Assembly: GCA_022845895.1 (NCBI GenBank)
Contig: AP025573.1
Span: 654,501-718,500, forward strand
Direction: 5' to 3'
Origin: Lachnospiraceae bacterium
Lineage (GTDB): Bacteria > Bacillota > Clostridia > Lachnospirales > Lachnospiraceae
Length of the DNA: 64,000 nucleotides
The notes under the pieces are model-generated. The model did no database searches, was not told where the DNA came from, and saw nothing but the letters and a program-made list of their open reading frames with translations. A program made the translations under genes and the position numbers. This document shows positions 8,737-17,480 of this stretch, piece after piece (position 1 is the first letter of the stretch; each line of letters starts with the position of its first letter).

Positions 8737-9690
8737 ATGGAACAAAACACAAGCTTCATACCGGAAATCTATATCGGTGAGAATGGGAACTGGTTTATCA
8801 ATGGTTATGACACAGGAGTCAAAGCAAGAGGTGACGATGGCATCACGCCTCACATAGGAGTCAATGGCAACTGGTACATAGGGGAATCTGACACGCAGGT
8901 TCCGGCCACAGGACCGAAAGGCGGTAGGGGCGAAAAAGGAGAGACAGGCCCAGCTGGTCCGCAGGGTGCCACCGGCGCCACGGGTCCGCAGGGGCTGACC
9001 GGCCCCCAGGGATTGACAGGGCCACAAGGTCCGACAGGAGCCACAGGTCCACAGGGAGCCACAGGACCGAAAGGTGATACTGGTGCTGTCGGCCCGCAGG
9101 GACCGACCGGCGCAACTGGTCCTAAAGGCGACCCAGGCGTATCAGGACCGCAGGGACCGAAAGGCGACAAAGGCGATACGGGTGCTTCTGGACCTCAAGG
9201 CCCGCAGGGACTACAGGGAATCCAGGGCCCGAAAGGTGATAAAGGGGAGCAGGGACCGGCAGGCCCGGTGAATATCGCCAACAATCTTGAGACGACGGAG
9301 GAGGGGTATGCGCTAGATGCCAGACAGGGGAAAAAACTCAAAGATACAATAGGTAATAGTTCTATTGTCGAAGTTGGTAGCAATAATAGTGGCTACTATC
9401 GTAAATATGCTGATGGGACATTAGAAATGTGGGGATATCGTTCTGTAGCGGTAAAAAATTGGCTGACATACACGTCTTTTGTGTACACTCATATCACGAA
9501 CGTCTCTTTCCCTGTCGCTTCGATAACAAACGTGACCGATTTACAAATCACCTGTGTACGTAATGGGTTGATGTTTGCAACAGTGGCTACAAGCCAGAAC
9601 CCCAGGGCGGCATTTGATTTATACATTACAACAACGGCTAGCCTTGAAACAGTAGTTTTTAACTGGCATGCAATCGGACGTTGGAAATAA
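8737..9690 (+). CDS. Collagen-like surface protein with tail-fibre-like C-terminus
   Basis: 317 residues. Residues 1-58 hold two copies of a short GxNGNWxI...DTG module (near residues 14-27 and 41-53). Residues 59-178 are 40 uninterrupted Gly-X-Y triplets rich in GPQ, GAT, GPK and GDK, enough for a collagen triple helix. Next comes a linker with [18 protein letters not shown], a motif common in phage tail fibre and baseplate proteins and probably a trimer-forming helix. The C-terminal about 100 residues resemble phage tail-fibre head domains ([11 protein letters not shown] near the start, HAIGRWK at the end). No signal peptide is visible, as in exosporium BclA-type proteins. A strong ribosome site (AAAGGAGGAAC) precedes the ATG. 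A terminator follows. A spore-surface role is inferred. Confidence 0.88.
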   Translation: MEQNTSFIPEIYIGENGNWFINGYDTGVKARGDDGITPHIGVNGNWYIGESDTQVPATGPKGGRGEKGETGPAGPQGATGATGPQGLTGPQGLTGPQGPTGATGPQGATGPKGDTGAVGPQGPTGATGPKGDPGVSGPQGPKGDKGDTGASGPQGPQGLQGIQGPKGDKGEQGPAGPVNIANNLETTEEGYALDARQGKKLKDTIGNSSIVEVGSNNSGYYRKYADGTLEMWGYRSVAVKNWLTYTSFVYTHITNVSFPVASITNVTDLQITCVRNGLMFATVATSQNPRAAFDLYITTTASLETVVFNWHAIGRWK

Positions 9691-9708
9691 ACCATAGCAG
9701 AACATTTT

Positions 9709-9735
9709 GAGAGCTTGGTGACAGGCTCTCTTTTT
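9709..9735 (+). terminator. Terminator after the collagen-like gene
   Basis: GAGAGC (9709-9714) pairs with GCTCTC (9725-9730) and is followed by TTTTT. Confidence 0.8.
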
Positions 9736-9799
9736 AATACGGCTTTAGCCCGTTGAGTATGTAGGAGTTTCTCTAAAGAGAAACGGAGACATGCGAAAC

Positions 9800-10515
9800 A
9801 AAAATCCACCTGCTATGCGGGTGGTGGCCCTCTGTAATACAAAAAAATCACCTTTCTGTTATTATAGAGTTGTTCAGGCTACTACAATAACGAGAGGAAA
9901 GGTGATTTTAATGGCAAACAAAAGTAACGATTTAGCACATACAAAATGGATGTGTAAATATCACATTGTCTTCCCTCCAAAGTATAGACGAAAAATTATA
10001 TATAATCAATATAAAGAAAGCATCCGAGATATATTGAAACAGTTATGTTCTTATAAAGGAGTAGAGATAATCGAAGGGCATCTTATGCCCGACCATATCC
10101 ATATGCTGGTAAGTATACCGCCAAAGATGAGTGTTTCCAGCTTTATGGGATATTTAAAGGGAAAGAGTGCGTTGATGATATTTGAAAAGCACGCAAACCT
10201 GAAGTATAAGTTTGGGAACAGACATTTTTGGTCAGAAGGATACTATGTAAGTACCGTTGGACTAAATGAGGCAACCATAAAAAAGTATATACAGGAGCAG
10301 GAAAAAAGCGATATTCTACGAGACAAGTTAAGTGTAAAGGAATACGAGGACCCCTTTAAGGGGTAGCCAAGTAGTACAAATGCCCTTTTAAGGGCGGCGA
10401 CGAGTCAAGGGCATAGTAGCTTGAACAAAGTGAAAGCCAGCGTCTTTAGGCGCTGGCCGGTAACAGAGGCTTATAGCCTCAGGGCAAACCACCCGTTTTA
10501 CGGGTGGTCAAGATT
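9800..10515 (+). mobile_element. IS200-type insertion sequence (tnpA only)
   Basis: A transposase gene is bounded by subterminal hairpins: CCACCTGCTATGCGGGTGG at 9806-9824 on the left and ACCACCCGTTTTACGGGTGG at about 10488-10508 on the right. These have the same stem sequence, as expected for the left and right ends bound by TnpA in the IS200/IS605 family. No tnpB is present. The exact termini cannot be set without an empty site. It lies between the collagen-like gene and tRNA-Ala. Confidence 0.85.
9911..10366 (+). CDS. tnpA: IS200/IS605 family transposase TnpA (Y1 HUH)
   Basis: 151 residues from the ATG at 9911, preceded by AGAGGAAAGGTGATTTTA. The HUH motif is HIH in EGHLMPDHIHMLV near residue 61. 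The catalytic tyrosine is probably in the helix NEATIKKYIQEQE near residue 127. KYHIVFPPKYRRK near the N-terminus and FGNRHFWSEGYYVSTVG near 106 are typical of this family. It makes single-strand cuts at hairpin ends in peel-and-paste transposition. The frame is intact, so the element may be active. Confidence 0.95.
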   Translation: MANKSNDLAHTKWMCKYHIVFPPKYRRKIIYNQYKESIRDILKQLCSYKGVEIIEGHLMPDHIHMLVSIPPKMSVSSFMGYLKGKSALMIFEKHANLKYKFGNRHFWSEGYYVSTVGLNEATIKKYIQEQEKSDILRDKLSVKEYEDPFKG

Positions 10516-10684
10516 GATAGGAAATATAATATGAATAACAAAGAATCAAATCTATCTTTGGGCAGTATGGGAAGAAGGAGCAAGACGAACCGTATCATAC
10601 ATCACCACGCGGAGGTATCGCCTGTTCGGTGTTGCATAACTGTATAATTTACGATGTAAAGAGAAAATGGTTCAGTATACAGAA

Positions 10685-10721
10685 AACCCGCAATCCCTCT
10701 GTTTTCAAAGGATTGCGGGTT
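10685..10721 (-). terminator. Terminator after tRNA-Ala
   Basis: AACCCGCAATCC (10685-10696) pairs perfectly with GGATTGCGGGTT (10710-10721). Reading leftward it is followed by TTTTCTG, fitting termination of the tRNA transcript. The stretch 10516-10684 between the insertion sequence and this hairpin holds no gene I can support. Confidence 0.8.
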
Positions 10722-10740
10722 CTGATGATTTTTTCGGATA

Positions 10741-10813
10741 TGGAGTATACGGGATTCGAACCCGTGGCCTCAACAATGCGAATGTTGCGCGCTCCCAGCT
10801 GCGCTAATACCCC
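10741..10813 (-). tRNA. tRNA-Ala (anticodon CGC)
   Basis: On the minus strand a 73-base cloverleaf is visible: acceptor GGGGTAT/ATACTCC with the G3-U70 pair that marks alanine tRNAs, D-arm GCGCAGCTGGGAGCGC, anticodon arm CAACA-TTCGCAT-TGTTG giving anticodon CGC (codon GCG), and T-arm with GGTTCGAATCC. The 3' CCA is not encoded. Confidence 0.95.
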
Positions 10814-10967
10814 ATAACGACAGTATACCACTACAAGATGAAAAAGAAAAGTAGTGTATCGATATTCGTAAAAAATGAACAGAAGGCAGGTATTGATTTT
10901 TATTAATTTTGAAATGTTGAAAAAGGCTTTAAAAGCATATAAGATGTTCTTATACGGAGGTAGGAAT

Positions 10968-11558
10968 ATGCAGACCAAAAAAGAAAGCATCAGGGAAGAA
11001 ATACTCAGGGCGGCACAAAAAGAATTCCTGCTTCATGGTTATGAAGCTGCCTCTATGCGGGTAATTGCAAAAAAAGCGAATACAACGCTGGGAAATATAT
11101 ACCATTACTTTCCGAACAAGGAGGCAATCCTATCTGAGATATTGGAAGAACCGCTGGAAAAGCTTTCAAAACTGGTAGAGGATCATCTGGAATTACAGGT
11201 CAGGGCCTATACGATGGACGAAATGCTGGACGCGATAAGGGAAATGGATGATTTGAGTAATTATAAAGAGTTTCAGTACATGCTTGATGAACGGCTGCTC
11301 ATCCTGTTTGAATTAAGAACGACCCGTTTCATCGAAGCAAGGGAAGCGTTTGTTAAAAAGTTCAAAAACCATATGGCATGGCATCTTGGCATGGAAGACA
11401 GCGATTCCCCATATATTGACATATTGACTTCAACATTTATCTCCTGCATCCGCCACGTATTGTTAGAGCATAAAGATACGGAAGATGCCCAGAAAGAATT
11501 TATCAAGGTATTTAAGATGCTGTGTACAGGGCTGGTTGTCAACGAGCAAAAGCTGTAA
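10968..11558 (+). CDS. TetR/AcrR family transcriptional regulator
   Basis: 196 residues from MQTKKESIREE, chosen because CGGAGGTAGGAAT lies directly before this ATG. An upstream in-frame start lacks a ribosome site. Residues about 8-55 are the TetR DNA-binding domain (ILRAAQKEFLLHGYEAASMR, then LGNIYHYFPNKEAIL). The C-terminal ligand domain is unassigned. It lies before, and in the same direction as, an ABC ATPase/FtsX permease pair but is separated from it by a terminator, so it is probably a local repressor of that pair. Confidence 0.9.
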   Translation: MQTKKESIREEILRAAQKEFLLHGYEAASMRVIAKKANTTLGNIYHYFPNKEAILSEILEEPLEKLSKLVEDHLELQVRAYTMDEMLDAIREMDDLSNYKEFQYMLDERLLILFELRTTRFIEAREAFVKKFKNHMAWHLGMEDSDSPYIDILTSTFISCIRHVLLEHKDTEDAQKEFIKVFKMLCTGLVVNEQKL

Positions 11559-11578
11559 CCGGCTGTAAAATAATGAGA

Positions 11579-11607
11579 ACTGCCTTCTGACAGGAGGCAG
11601 TTTTTTT
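11579..11607 (+). terminator. Terminator after the TetR gene
   Basis: ACTGCCT...AGGCAGT hairpin (11579-11601) followed by TTTTTTT. Confidence 0.85.
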
Positions 11608-11774
11608 ACTTCCTGAGATTTGAATAATGAACAGCTGTTAAGTTGTGATTTTTATACAGGCGTTGCTATTGTAAATCAATACAGAAGCCGTTAATATAAG
11701 AGCCACAAAAGAACCGGAACGGGCGGGATACCGTACATCCGGGACGGTATACATTAAAAGGAGAGGCAGAAAGC

Positions 11775-12476
11775 ATGAGTATCGTGGCATTAAAAGACGT
11801 AAGCAGAATATATGAAAGCGGAGGACGAAAGGTATATGCCCTTAACAAAGTATCATTTACAGTAGAAGAAGGAGAATTTACTGTCATACTGGGACCGAGC
11901 GGAGCGGGCAAAAGTACGCTTCTGAATATTCTTGGAGGAATAGACCACGCAGATGAAGGGGAGATAAGGATTTCCGGTCTGGACATCGCAGCGTTGAACG
12001 AAAAGGAGATGTCTGGCTACCGGGCCGAAAAGGTAGGGTTCGTATTTCAATTTTACAATCTGATACCGACATTGACCGTCCGCGAAAACGTGGCTCTTAT
12101 GAAAGAGCTGAAAAAGGATGCCGCGTCCCCGGATGAAGCTCTTAAAAAAGTCGGCCTCAAAGACCACGGGCGTAAATTTCCGGACCAGCTGTCAGGCGGA
12201 GAACAGCAGAGGGTATCTATCGCGAGGGCGATAGCAAAGAATCCCGATTTGCTGCTCTGTGACGAACCGACAGGCGCCCTGGACAGCGAGACAGGCTGTA
12301 TGGTGCTGTCAGAGCTCAGAAGGCTATGCAAGGAGGAAGGCTGTACGACGCTCATCGTCACTCATAACGCTAACCTTGCCCAGGCAGCAGACAGAATCAT
12401 CAAGGTAAAGAATGGCCGGGTCGTAGAGAATCACGTGAATGAACAACCTGTTAGTATAGAAGAGGTGGACTGGTAA
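11775..12476 (+). CDS. ABC transporter ATP-binding protein (MacB/LolD type)
   Basis: 233 residues. Walker A is GPSGAGKST near residue 40, the Q-loop region FQFYNLIPTLTVREN near 92, signature LSGGEQQR near 140, Walker B LLLCDEPTGALD near 160, and switch His in VTHNANLA near 197. This sequence class powers FtsX-fold exporters rather than classic importers. Its stop codon overlaps the start of the permease gene (TAATG), so the two are coupled and surely form one complex. An upstream GGAGAGGCAGAAAGC provides the ribosome site. Substrate unknown; antimicrobial peptides, lipids or lipoproteins are typical for the class. Confidence 0.93.
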   Translation: MSIVALKDVSRIYESGGRKVYALNKVSFTVEEGEFTVILGPSGAGKSTLLNILGGIDHADEGEIRISGLDIAALNEKEMSGYRAEKVGFVFQFYNLIPTLTVRENVALMKELKKDAASPDEALKKVGLKDHGRKFPDQLSGGEQQRVSIARAIAKNPDLLLCDEPTGALDSETGCMVLSELRRLCKEEGCTTLIVTHNANLAQAADRIIKVKNGRVVENHVNEQPVSIEEVDW

Positions 12477-14770
12477 TGTTAACAAGAAAGATGCTGCGGG
12501 ATATATATAAAAATAAAGTACAGTTTACCGCCATTTTCCTCATGATGTTTATTGGATGTTTCCTTTTTTCCGGAATTACCGGAGAATGGAAAGGCCTGGA
12601 GAGGAATTTTAATAATTATTTACATAATCAGAATATGGCAGATATCTGGGCATTCCATCATTTTACAGAAAATGACCTGGAGCAGGTCAGGAATGATGAC
12701 CGCATTACAGAAGCGGAAGGCAGGATGCTCCTGCCGATGGTTCCCACTGATAACAGAGAAGCATCGCTGGATACCTATGTGGCAGAAAGTGACAACATAT
12801 CAAGGCTTCATGTCAAGGAGGGGCTCCCGTTTGACAGCAGCCAAAAAGGCATATGGCTGGATGCGCTGTATGCCGAAGAGAATCATTACAAGGTCGGCAG
12901 CTACATGGGGTTACAGTACAAAGGACTGGAAATCAAGGGGAAGATTCTCGGTCTTGTCTATAGCCCGGAATATATATATGGTGCATCCGAAGGCGGTATG
13001 ATGCCGGAACATAAGAATACGGGATTCGCATGGATTAGTCCGAAGCTTCTGCCAGAGGAAGTTCCATACATCTTGAACGAGATTGTGGTGAAGACTGCAG
13101 GTCCGGAGAATAAGCAGCTCATACAGGATATACTTGATGACGGTAATGTGGTTGCGATAGAGGCATCCAGATATCCGGGCATATCCATGGTAAATGATGA
13201 GATAGAGCAGCACAGGACGATAGGAACGGCCTTTTCAGCTGCATTTCTTCTGATAGCCGTGATGATTGTCATGACAACCATGCATCGGCTGCTGAAGAAC
13301 CAGAAGATGCAGATAGGCATACTGAAGGCATTGGGTTTTACAAAGAAGAAGCTGATTATCCATTATCTGTCACACAATGCCTTTATCTGCCTTGCCGGAG
13401 CACTTGGAGGGTTCGTGTGCGGATATCGTTTTCTTCCGGGACTGATATACGGGTTTATGAAGCAGTTGTACGTATTGCCTCTGTGGGGAGGGTATCTGCC
13501 TCCTGCCTATTATCTTCTGCCGCTTGGCTGCACGTCCCTCTGTGTGATTATCAGCGGTCTGATCTGCCGGAAATACCTTAAGCCGGACGCGGCCACTGTA
13601 TTGTATGCTGATATGCCTAATGGAGGTGTGAAGGAACTTCCAAGAGCAGCCCGCTGCCTTGGATTTGCAGGAAGATGGAATCTCAGGGACATCGCCAGGA
13701 ACAGGCTGAGAAGTGTTATGAGCCTGTGCGGCATCCTCGGCTGTACGGCGCTTCTTTTCTGTGCGTTTGCGCTATATGATACATTTGTAAATCTATCGGA
13801 CTGGACGTTTACGAAACAGCAGGACTATGAATGCAAGATAACGGATCTGCCAAAGGAACAAGGACAACAGGACATTCTCGCGATGACGGACGGGGAATAT
13901 CTGATGGAGAGCAGCGCATCCATCCTTACAGGAGAAGCGTCATCAGAGCCAGACGGTGAAGGAGCCAGGAAAAGTAAGAAGGTGGAGAAAAAAGACGTTA
14001 CACTTACCGTGGCAGAAAGCACGCGATATGTGAAGCTGGCGGAAAATCTGGAAACATTTACAAAGGTGGATGGAGGAATCGCGCTGTCAAAGAAGACGGC
14101 AGACAGCCTTGGAATCAGGAAGGGGGATGTCATCACATGGAAACCAGCAGGCGGCAAATCGTATATAAGGTCTGAAGTTAAAGCAATCATCCGTACGCCG
14201 CTTAGCCAGGGGATTGTCATGATGAGGGCAGATTATGAGGACACAGGCCAGGTATATGAGCCAAGTGCCATCATCGGAAAGGAGCCGGAACATGGCTTTG
14301 GCTTTTACGAAGACGAATGCAGCATATCATACCAGACGGAGCTTACCAAGAGTGTGGATTCTATGATGGATGGAATGGTGATGATGATAACTATCCTCGT
14401 ACTTGGAGCGGTGATTCTTGGAAGTGTCATGTTGTATAACCTGGGCATCCTGTCTTATATGGAACGGTACCGGGAATTTGCGACGATGAAGGTGCTCGGA
14501 TTTGCAGATAAGAAGATACGGAAGATAATGATACAGCAGAATGTATGGCTGTCCGTACTTGGGATACTTATCGGCATGCCGGCGGGATACGGCCTGCTTT
14601 ACTATCTGCTTTCCACCATACCGGACTCTATGGATATACCCGTATATATAAAGGCTGAATCGTGGGTGCTGAGCGCGGCCGGAACGCTTATGCTGTCCTT
14701 CCTGATCAGCCGGATAGTGTCCAGAAAGATTCCTCACATTGACATGGTAGAGGCACTGAAGGCGGAGTAA
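12476..14770 (+). CDS. FtsX-family ABC transporter permease
   Basis: 764 residues with two FtsX units. An N-terminal membrane helix (about 17-36) is followed by an extracytoplasmic domain to about residue 250. Three helices lie at about 252-275, 300-325 and 342-365, and the linker GFAGRWNLRDIARNRLRSVM leads into helix four near residue 415. A second outer domain (about 435-625) contains a charged EGARKSKKVEKKD stretch. The last three helices are at about 630-655, 685-710 and 730-750. The layout is that of large Firmicute permeases paired with MacB-type ATPases. It is followed directly by the first large intergenic repeat. Confidence 0.9.
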   Translation: MLTRKMLRDIYKNKVQFTAIFLMMFIGCFLFSGITGEWKGLERNFNNYLHNQNMADIWAFHHFTENDLEQVRNDDRITEAEGRMLLPMVPTDNREASLDTYVAESDNISRLHVKEGLPFDSSQKGIWLDALYAEENHYKVGSYMGLQYKGLEIKGKILGLVYSPEYIYGASEGGMMPEHKNTGFAWISPKLLPEEVPYILNEIVVKTAGPENKQLIQDILDDGNVVAIEASRYPGISMVNDEIEQHRTIGTAFSAAFLLIAVMIVMTTMHRLLKNQKMQIGILKALGFTKKKLIIHYLSHNAFICLAGALGGFVCGYRFLPGLIYGFMKQLYVLPLWGGYLPPAYYLLPLGCTSLCVIISGLICRKYLKPDAATVLYADMPNGGVKELPRAARCLGFAGRWNLRDIARNRLRSVMSLCGILGCTALLFCAFALYDTFVNLSDWTFTKQQDYECKITDLPKEQGQQDILAMTDGEYLMESSASILTGEASSEPDGEGARKSKKVEKKDVTLTVAESTRYVKLAENLETFTKVDGGIALSKKTADSLGIRKGDVITWKPAGGKSYIRSEVKAIIRTPLSQGIVMMRADYEDTGQVYEPSAIIGKEPEHGFGFYEDECSISYQTELTKSVDSMMDGMVMMITILVLGAVILGSVMLYNLGILSYMERYREFATMKVLGFADKKIRKIMIQQNVWLSVLGILIGMPAGYGLLYYLLSTIPDSMDIPVYIKAESWVLSAAGTLMLSFLISRIVSRKIPHIDMVEALKAE

Positions 14771-14773
14771 TTG

Positions 14774-15590
14774 GGAGTTTAGTGAAGCAGGACGCCGCGG
14801 GGAGGTAGGGGGCAGATGCTCCGATGCGTCCGGGAACTGCGACTCTCACACAGATTCCTAAGATTGTGGAGTGTTCGCCGATAGCGGCTTTCACCCCACA
14901 ATCCAAGGAATCTGGTGAGGATTCTTAAGTCCCTCCCGCTTAGACCTTCGCATCTGCCCCATACCTCCCCAGCGGCTATCTGCTTTACTGGCATGGGCGG
15001 GGGTGGCGGTGTGACGTTGCTGGCAGATGGAAGGGCTTTGGCTGTGTCAGCATAGTGATAAGGGGCTAAGCAAGCTAAAGCCCTTTGACGAAAAGAATCC
15101 TAATATAAGAAGAGCAGGAATCAAGTACGAGGATGCTTATAAGATGACATCTCCTGCCTGGTTCCGGCTCTTCTTGCAGCAACAGCGTGTATGCCTCGCT
15201 ACAATTGCTTAACAACGAACATATTCGCCAGCCTGATTCATCTGGACTAGCAAAACTCTTATCATTCATCTGCTCTTTGTGTTATTCACATTAAGCTTGT
15301 GATATTTTATCATTCATCTCACGCAGCCAGCGTTCATCCGCTGGCCAGTAACGACACACAGCCGCCCTTGCCCTTGTTAGTAAAGTAGATAGCGGGCGGG
15401 GAGCCGGGTGGGAGATGCGCAGGTGTAAGCGGTAGAGGCGGAGAATCCGCCCCGGAATCCTTAGTTTGCGGGAGAGGAGCTGCTATCAGCGACTCTGCCG
15501 CAAAGTTAGGAGGCCGTGGGCTAGTCGGAGCCTCGTACGCATCGGAGCAGATGCCACCCGGCTCCCCGCCCGCAGCCACTTTACTTCCCC
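14774..15590. repeat. Large two-module hairpin repeat, copy 1 (inverted orientation)
   Basis: First of four related intergenic elements, here in the opposite orientation to the others. Module B occupies about 14774-15030, the centre 15031-15332, and module A 15333-15590. Module A has a perfect outer stem: GCGGGCGGGGAGCCGGGTGG near 15390 pairs with its exact complement near 15555. Inside is a second stem, TTTGCGG.AGAG with CTCT.CCGCAAA. Module B repeats the layout with different sequence (GATTGTGG with CCACAATC inside CAGATTCCT/AGGAATCTG). The centre has an AAGAAGAGC.../...GCTCTTCTT hairpin. The element fills the whole space between the stop codons of the FtsX gene and the convergent EamA gene; its right end runs into the latter's stop. 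No recognised gene or RNA family. Confidence 0.85.
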
Positions 15591-16471
15591 TCCCACTTTT
15601 GTTCTGATATCCATAGGCCTGCCAGGGTCAGCAGCATGCCGATACAAGACTTTATTGTAATCTGCTCTTTCAGCACGATTACAGAGGCAGTCACGGTGAT
15701 GACAGGCACGAGGTAGATGTAGACGCTCGTCCTTACTGCTCCGAGGATCCGTACGGCAGCGTTCCATGTGACGAAGCAGAGCGCGGAGGCTCCCAGTCCC
15801 AGGAAGAGCATGTTTCCGAGACTGATTGGACTTATCAGCGCTTTTAGGTCTGGAGTGAACCCAGAGAAGAGCATCACCGGGACCATGAACATGATACCGT
15901 AGAAGAAGACTCTTCTAGTCGTTTCTATCGTGGAATATCCGAACCCGGAGATTTTCTTCGTAAGTACAGAATAGCAGGCCCAGATGAAAGCAGCCAGCAG
16001 CGCAAGGAAGTCTCCGGTCGGGTTCAGGCTTGCACTTCCGTCCGAAAAGCTGATCAGGCTGATTCCGGCCATGGCAGCCACGAATCCAAGAAAAAATGGT
16101 ATGCCGAGTGGTTCCTTCTCCCGTGAGACGAGCCGCGTAAGTATGGCAGTGAAGAACGGGGCTGTGGAGATGATAACCCCCACGTTGGATGCCTGTGTCA
16201 TTGTCAGGGAGATGTTCTCCAGCAGATAATAAAGGCAGATGCCACACAGGCCCGCGAGGAGAAAGGTTCCTTCCTGCTTTCTGCTTTTTAGCGGCATAAG
16301 CTTTGGCCGGACGCACCAAAGTGCGATGTAGCCGATGATAAACCGGATAAATAATATCTCGATAGGTGTAAAGTCTTTAAGCAGCACCTTTGTGGAAATG
16401 AAAGTAGTGCCCCAGATAAGTATGGTTATAAAGGCGGCCAGATGGCCTTTGGCTCTGTTTGTCTCTGACAT
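15581..16471 (-). CDS. EamA-family (DMT) transporter
   Basis: 296 residues with about ten hydrophobic segments in two EamA repeats (AAFITILIWGTTFISTKVLL near residue 10 and FLALLAAFIWACYSVLTKKI near 155). The start MSETNRAKG is chosen because GAGAGGAACGATAACAGAC precedes it. Members export or import small metabolites such as amino acids; the substrate is unknown. It lies 71 bp downstream of an AraC-type regulator on the same strand, which is probably its regulator. Its stop codon overlaps the end of repeat copy 1. Confidence 0.88.
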   Translation of the reverse strand: MSETNRAKGHLAAFITILIWGTTFISTKVLLKDFTPIEILFIRFIIGYIALWCVRPKLMPLKSRKQEGTFLLAGLCGICLYYLLENISLTMTQASNVGVIISTAPFFTAILTRLVSREKEPLGIPFFLGFVAAMAGISLISFSDGSASLNPTGDFLALLAAFIWACYSVLTKKISGFGYSTIETTRRVFFYGIMFMVPVMLFSGFTPDLKALISPISLGNMLFLGLGASALCFVTWNAAVRILGAVRTSVYIYLVPVITVTASVIVLKEQITIKSCIGMLLTLAGLWISEQKWEGK

Positions 16472-16513
16472 GTCTGTTATCGTTCCTCTCTCTTGCCTTT
16501 GTATGTATTCTTT

Positions 16514-16541
16514 GCCGGCGCATCCTTGGATGTGCCGGTAC
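16514..16541 (-). terminator. Hairpin between araC-type and eamA-type genes
   Basis: GCCGGCGCATCC and GGATGTGCCGG pair with one G-U wobble across a TT spacer. There is no strong U-run, so it may only attenuate transcription from the regulator gene into the transporter gene. Confidence 0.4.
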
Positions 16542-16542
16542 C

Positions 16543-17364
16543 TCAATCTGTAAATATCCGCTGGTACTGCTTGGGAGTAAGGCCTGTAAATTCCCGGAAG
16601 AAGTTTGTAAAGTGGCTCTGGTCCGAGAATCCGGCCATATCGGACGCATCGATAGGCGGTACGCCCTGTTCCAGAAACTTCTTGGCCCGTCCAAGACGTA
16701 CGGTCTGGAGATAGCGGTATGGGGAGACACCTACCTGTCGGGTAAAGGACCTTATGAGATATGATTTCCCGAAGCTCGTCATAGTAAGCAGGTCATCCAG
16801 AGTTATGTTATCGGCGAAATGTTCGTCCATATAGCTGCAAAGCGTCTGTATCTGCGGATTGGGATGTATAATTTCCACCTCATCAAAAGGTGCGGCATAG
16901 TCTTCCAGAACTTGATGGAGCAGGAAGAAGAATGCCTCCTCCCTTTCCAGGCGCGGACCGCCCTTTAATATGGCGTCATACAGTCTTCCGAGCGATTGGG
17001 TGATATCGCTCTGGTACACGACGTTTTGGGTGAAATGCGGGACAAACGGCTTCCCTGTGATTTCGGACGCGGCTCTTTCCATGATATCCGTAGGGATGTT
17101 GACAGCCCGGTAATCCAGTATCTCGCCTCCGAGGGGCGCGCAGTAATGGTTGTCGTTAGGGTTGAACAGGATGAGGTCCCCGGCTGTCAGGTCGTACTCC
17201 TGTGCCTTGCACCAGAGATGCCTCCTGCCGCCTTCCACGAAGCCGATGACATAGAATTCGTGAAAATGGTTGGGGAATTTCTGGACGATTCCACTTAAGT
17301 TGTATGCTTCTATCTTCAAATCGCGGTCGTAGTATACGTGCCGCTGTTCCTGCTCTCTTGGCAT
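16543..17364 (-). CDS. AraC-family transcriptional regulator with cupin domain
   Basis: 273 residues. The N-terminal cupin sensor (HFHEFYVIGFVEGGRRHLW near residue 33, then DLTAGDLILFNPNDNH) is of the AraC_binding type. The C-terminal about 100 residues carry two helix-turn-helix units (ITLDDLLTMTSFGKSYLIRS near 186 and DMAGFSDQSHFTNFFREFTG near 242). Such proteins activate neighbouring transport or catabolic genes on effector binding. The neighbour on the same strand is an EamA transporter. Confidence 0.92.
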   Translation of the reverse strand: MPREQEQRHVYYDRDLKIEAYNLSGIVQKFPNHFHEFYVIGFVEGGRRHLWCKAQEYDLTAGDLILFNPNDNHYCAPLGGEILDYRAVNIPTDIMERAASEITGKPFVPHFTQNVVYQSDITQSLGRLYDAILKGGPRLEREEAFFFLLHQVLEDYAAPFDEVEIIHPNPQIQTLCSYMDEHFADNITLDDLLTMTSFGKSYLIRSFTRQVGVSPYRYLQTVRLGRAKKFLEQGVPPIDASDMAGFSDQSHFTNFFREFTGLTPKQYQRIFTD

Positions 17365-17480
17365 TATATTCCTCCCTGATGGCGCTTCTGATGTACTGAT
17401 GATATTTTAACACATCTTCGGAAAGTTTTCTTGAATGATGTGACACTTATGTTATACTTGGTAAAAAGGAGGATGTGAAT

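Noticed and set aside
8850..9170. Long minus-strand frames opposite the collagen-like gene
   Set aside because: They are mirror products of the Gly-X-Y codon pattern (Pro/Gly-rich) with no ribosome site; the plus-strand protein explains the region.
8915..9275. Short repeated DNA units that might suggest a CRISPR or tandem-repeat array
   Set aside because: The repeats are 9-18 bp variations of Gly-X-Y codons inside an open frame, without spacers of constant length.
10531..10650. 39-codon frame MNNKESNLSL between the insertion sequence and tRNA-Ala
   Set aside because: No ribosome site and no recognisable family; may be debris next to the insertion sequence.
12911..13320. Minus-strand frames of 100-120 residues within the FtsX gene
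   Set aside because: Shadows of a long, clearly coding plus-strand gene; no ribosome site or family signature.
15334..15579. 81-residue proline-rich frame in repeat copy 1, as an ordinary gene
   Set aside because: It lies wholly in structured module A, lacks a ribosome site, and is better explained as part of the repeat; kept only as a finding to test.
14774..15590. Repeat copies as insertion sequences or MITEs
   Set aside because: No transposase-like frame, no clear short terminal inverted repeats with target duplications, and compensatory changes suggest selected structure rather than decaying transposons; cannot be fully excluded.
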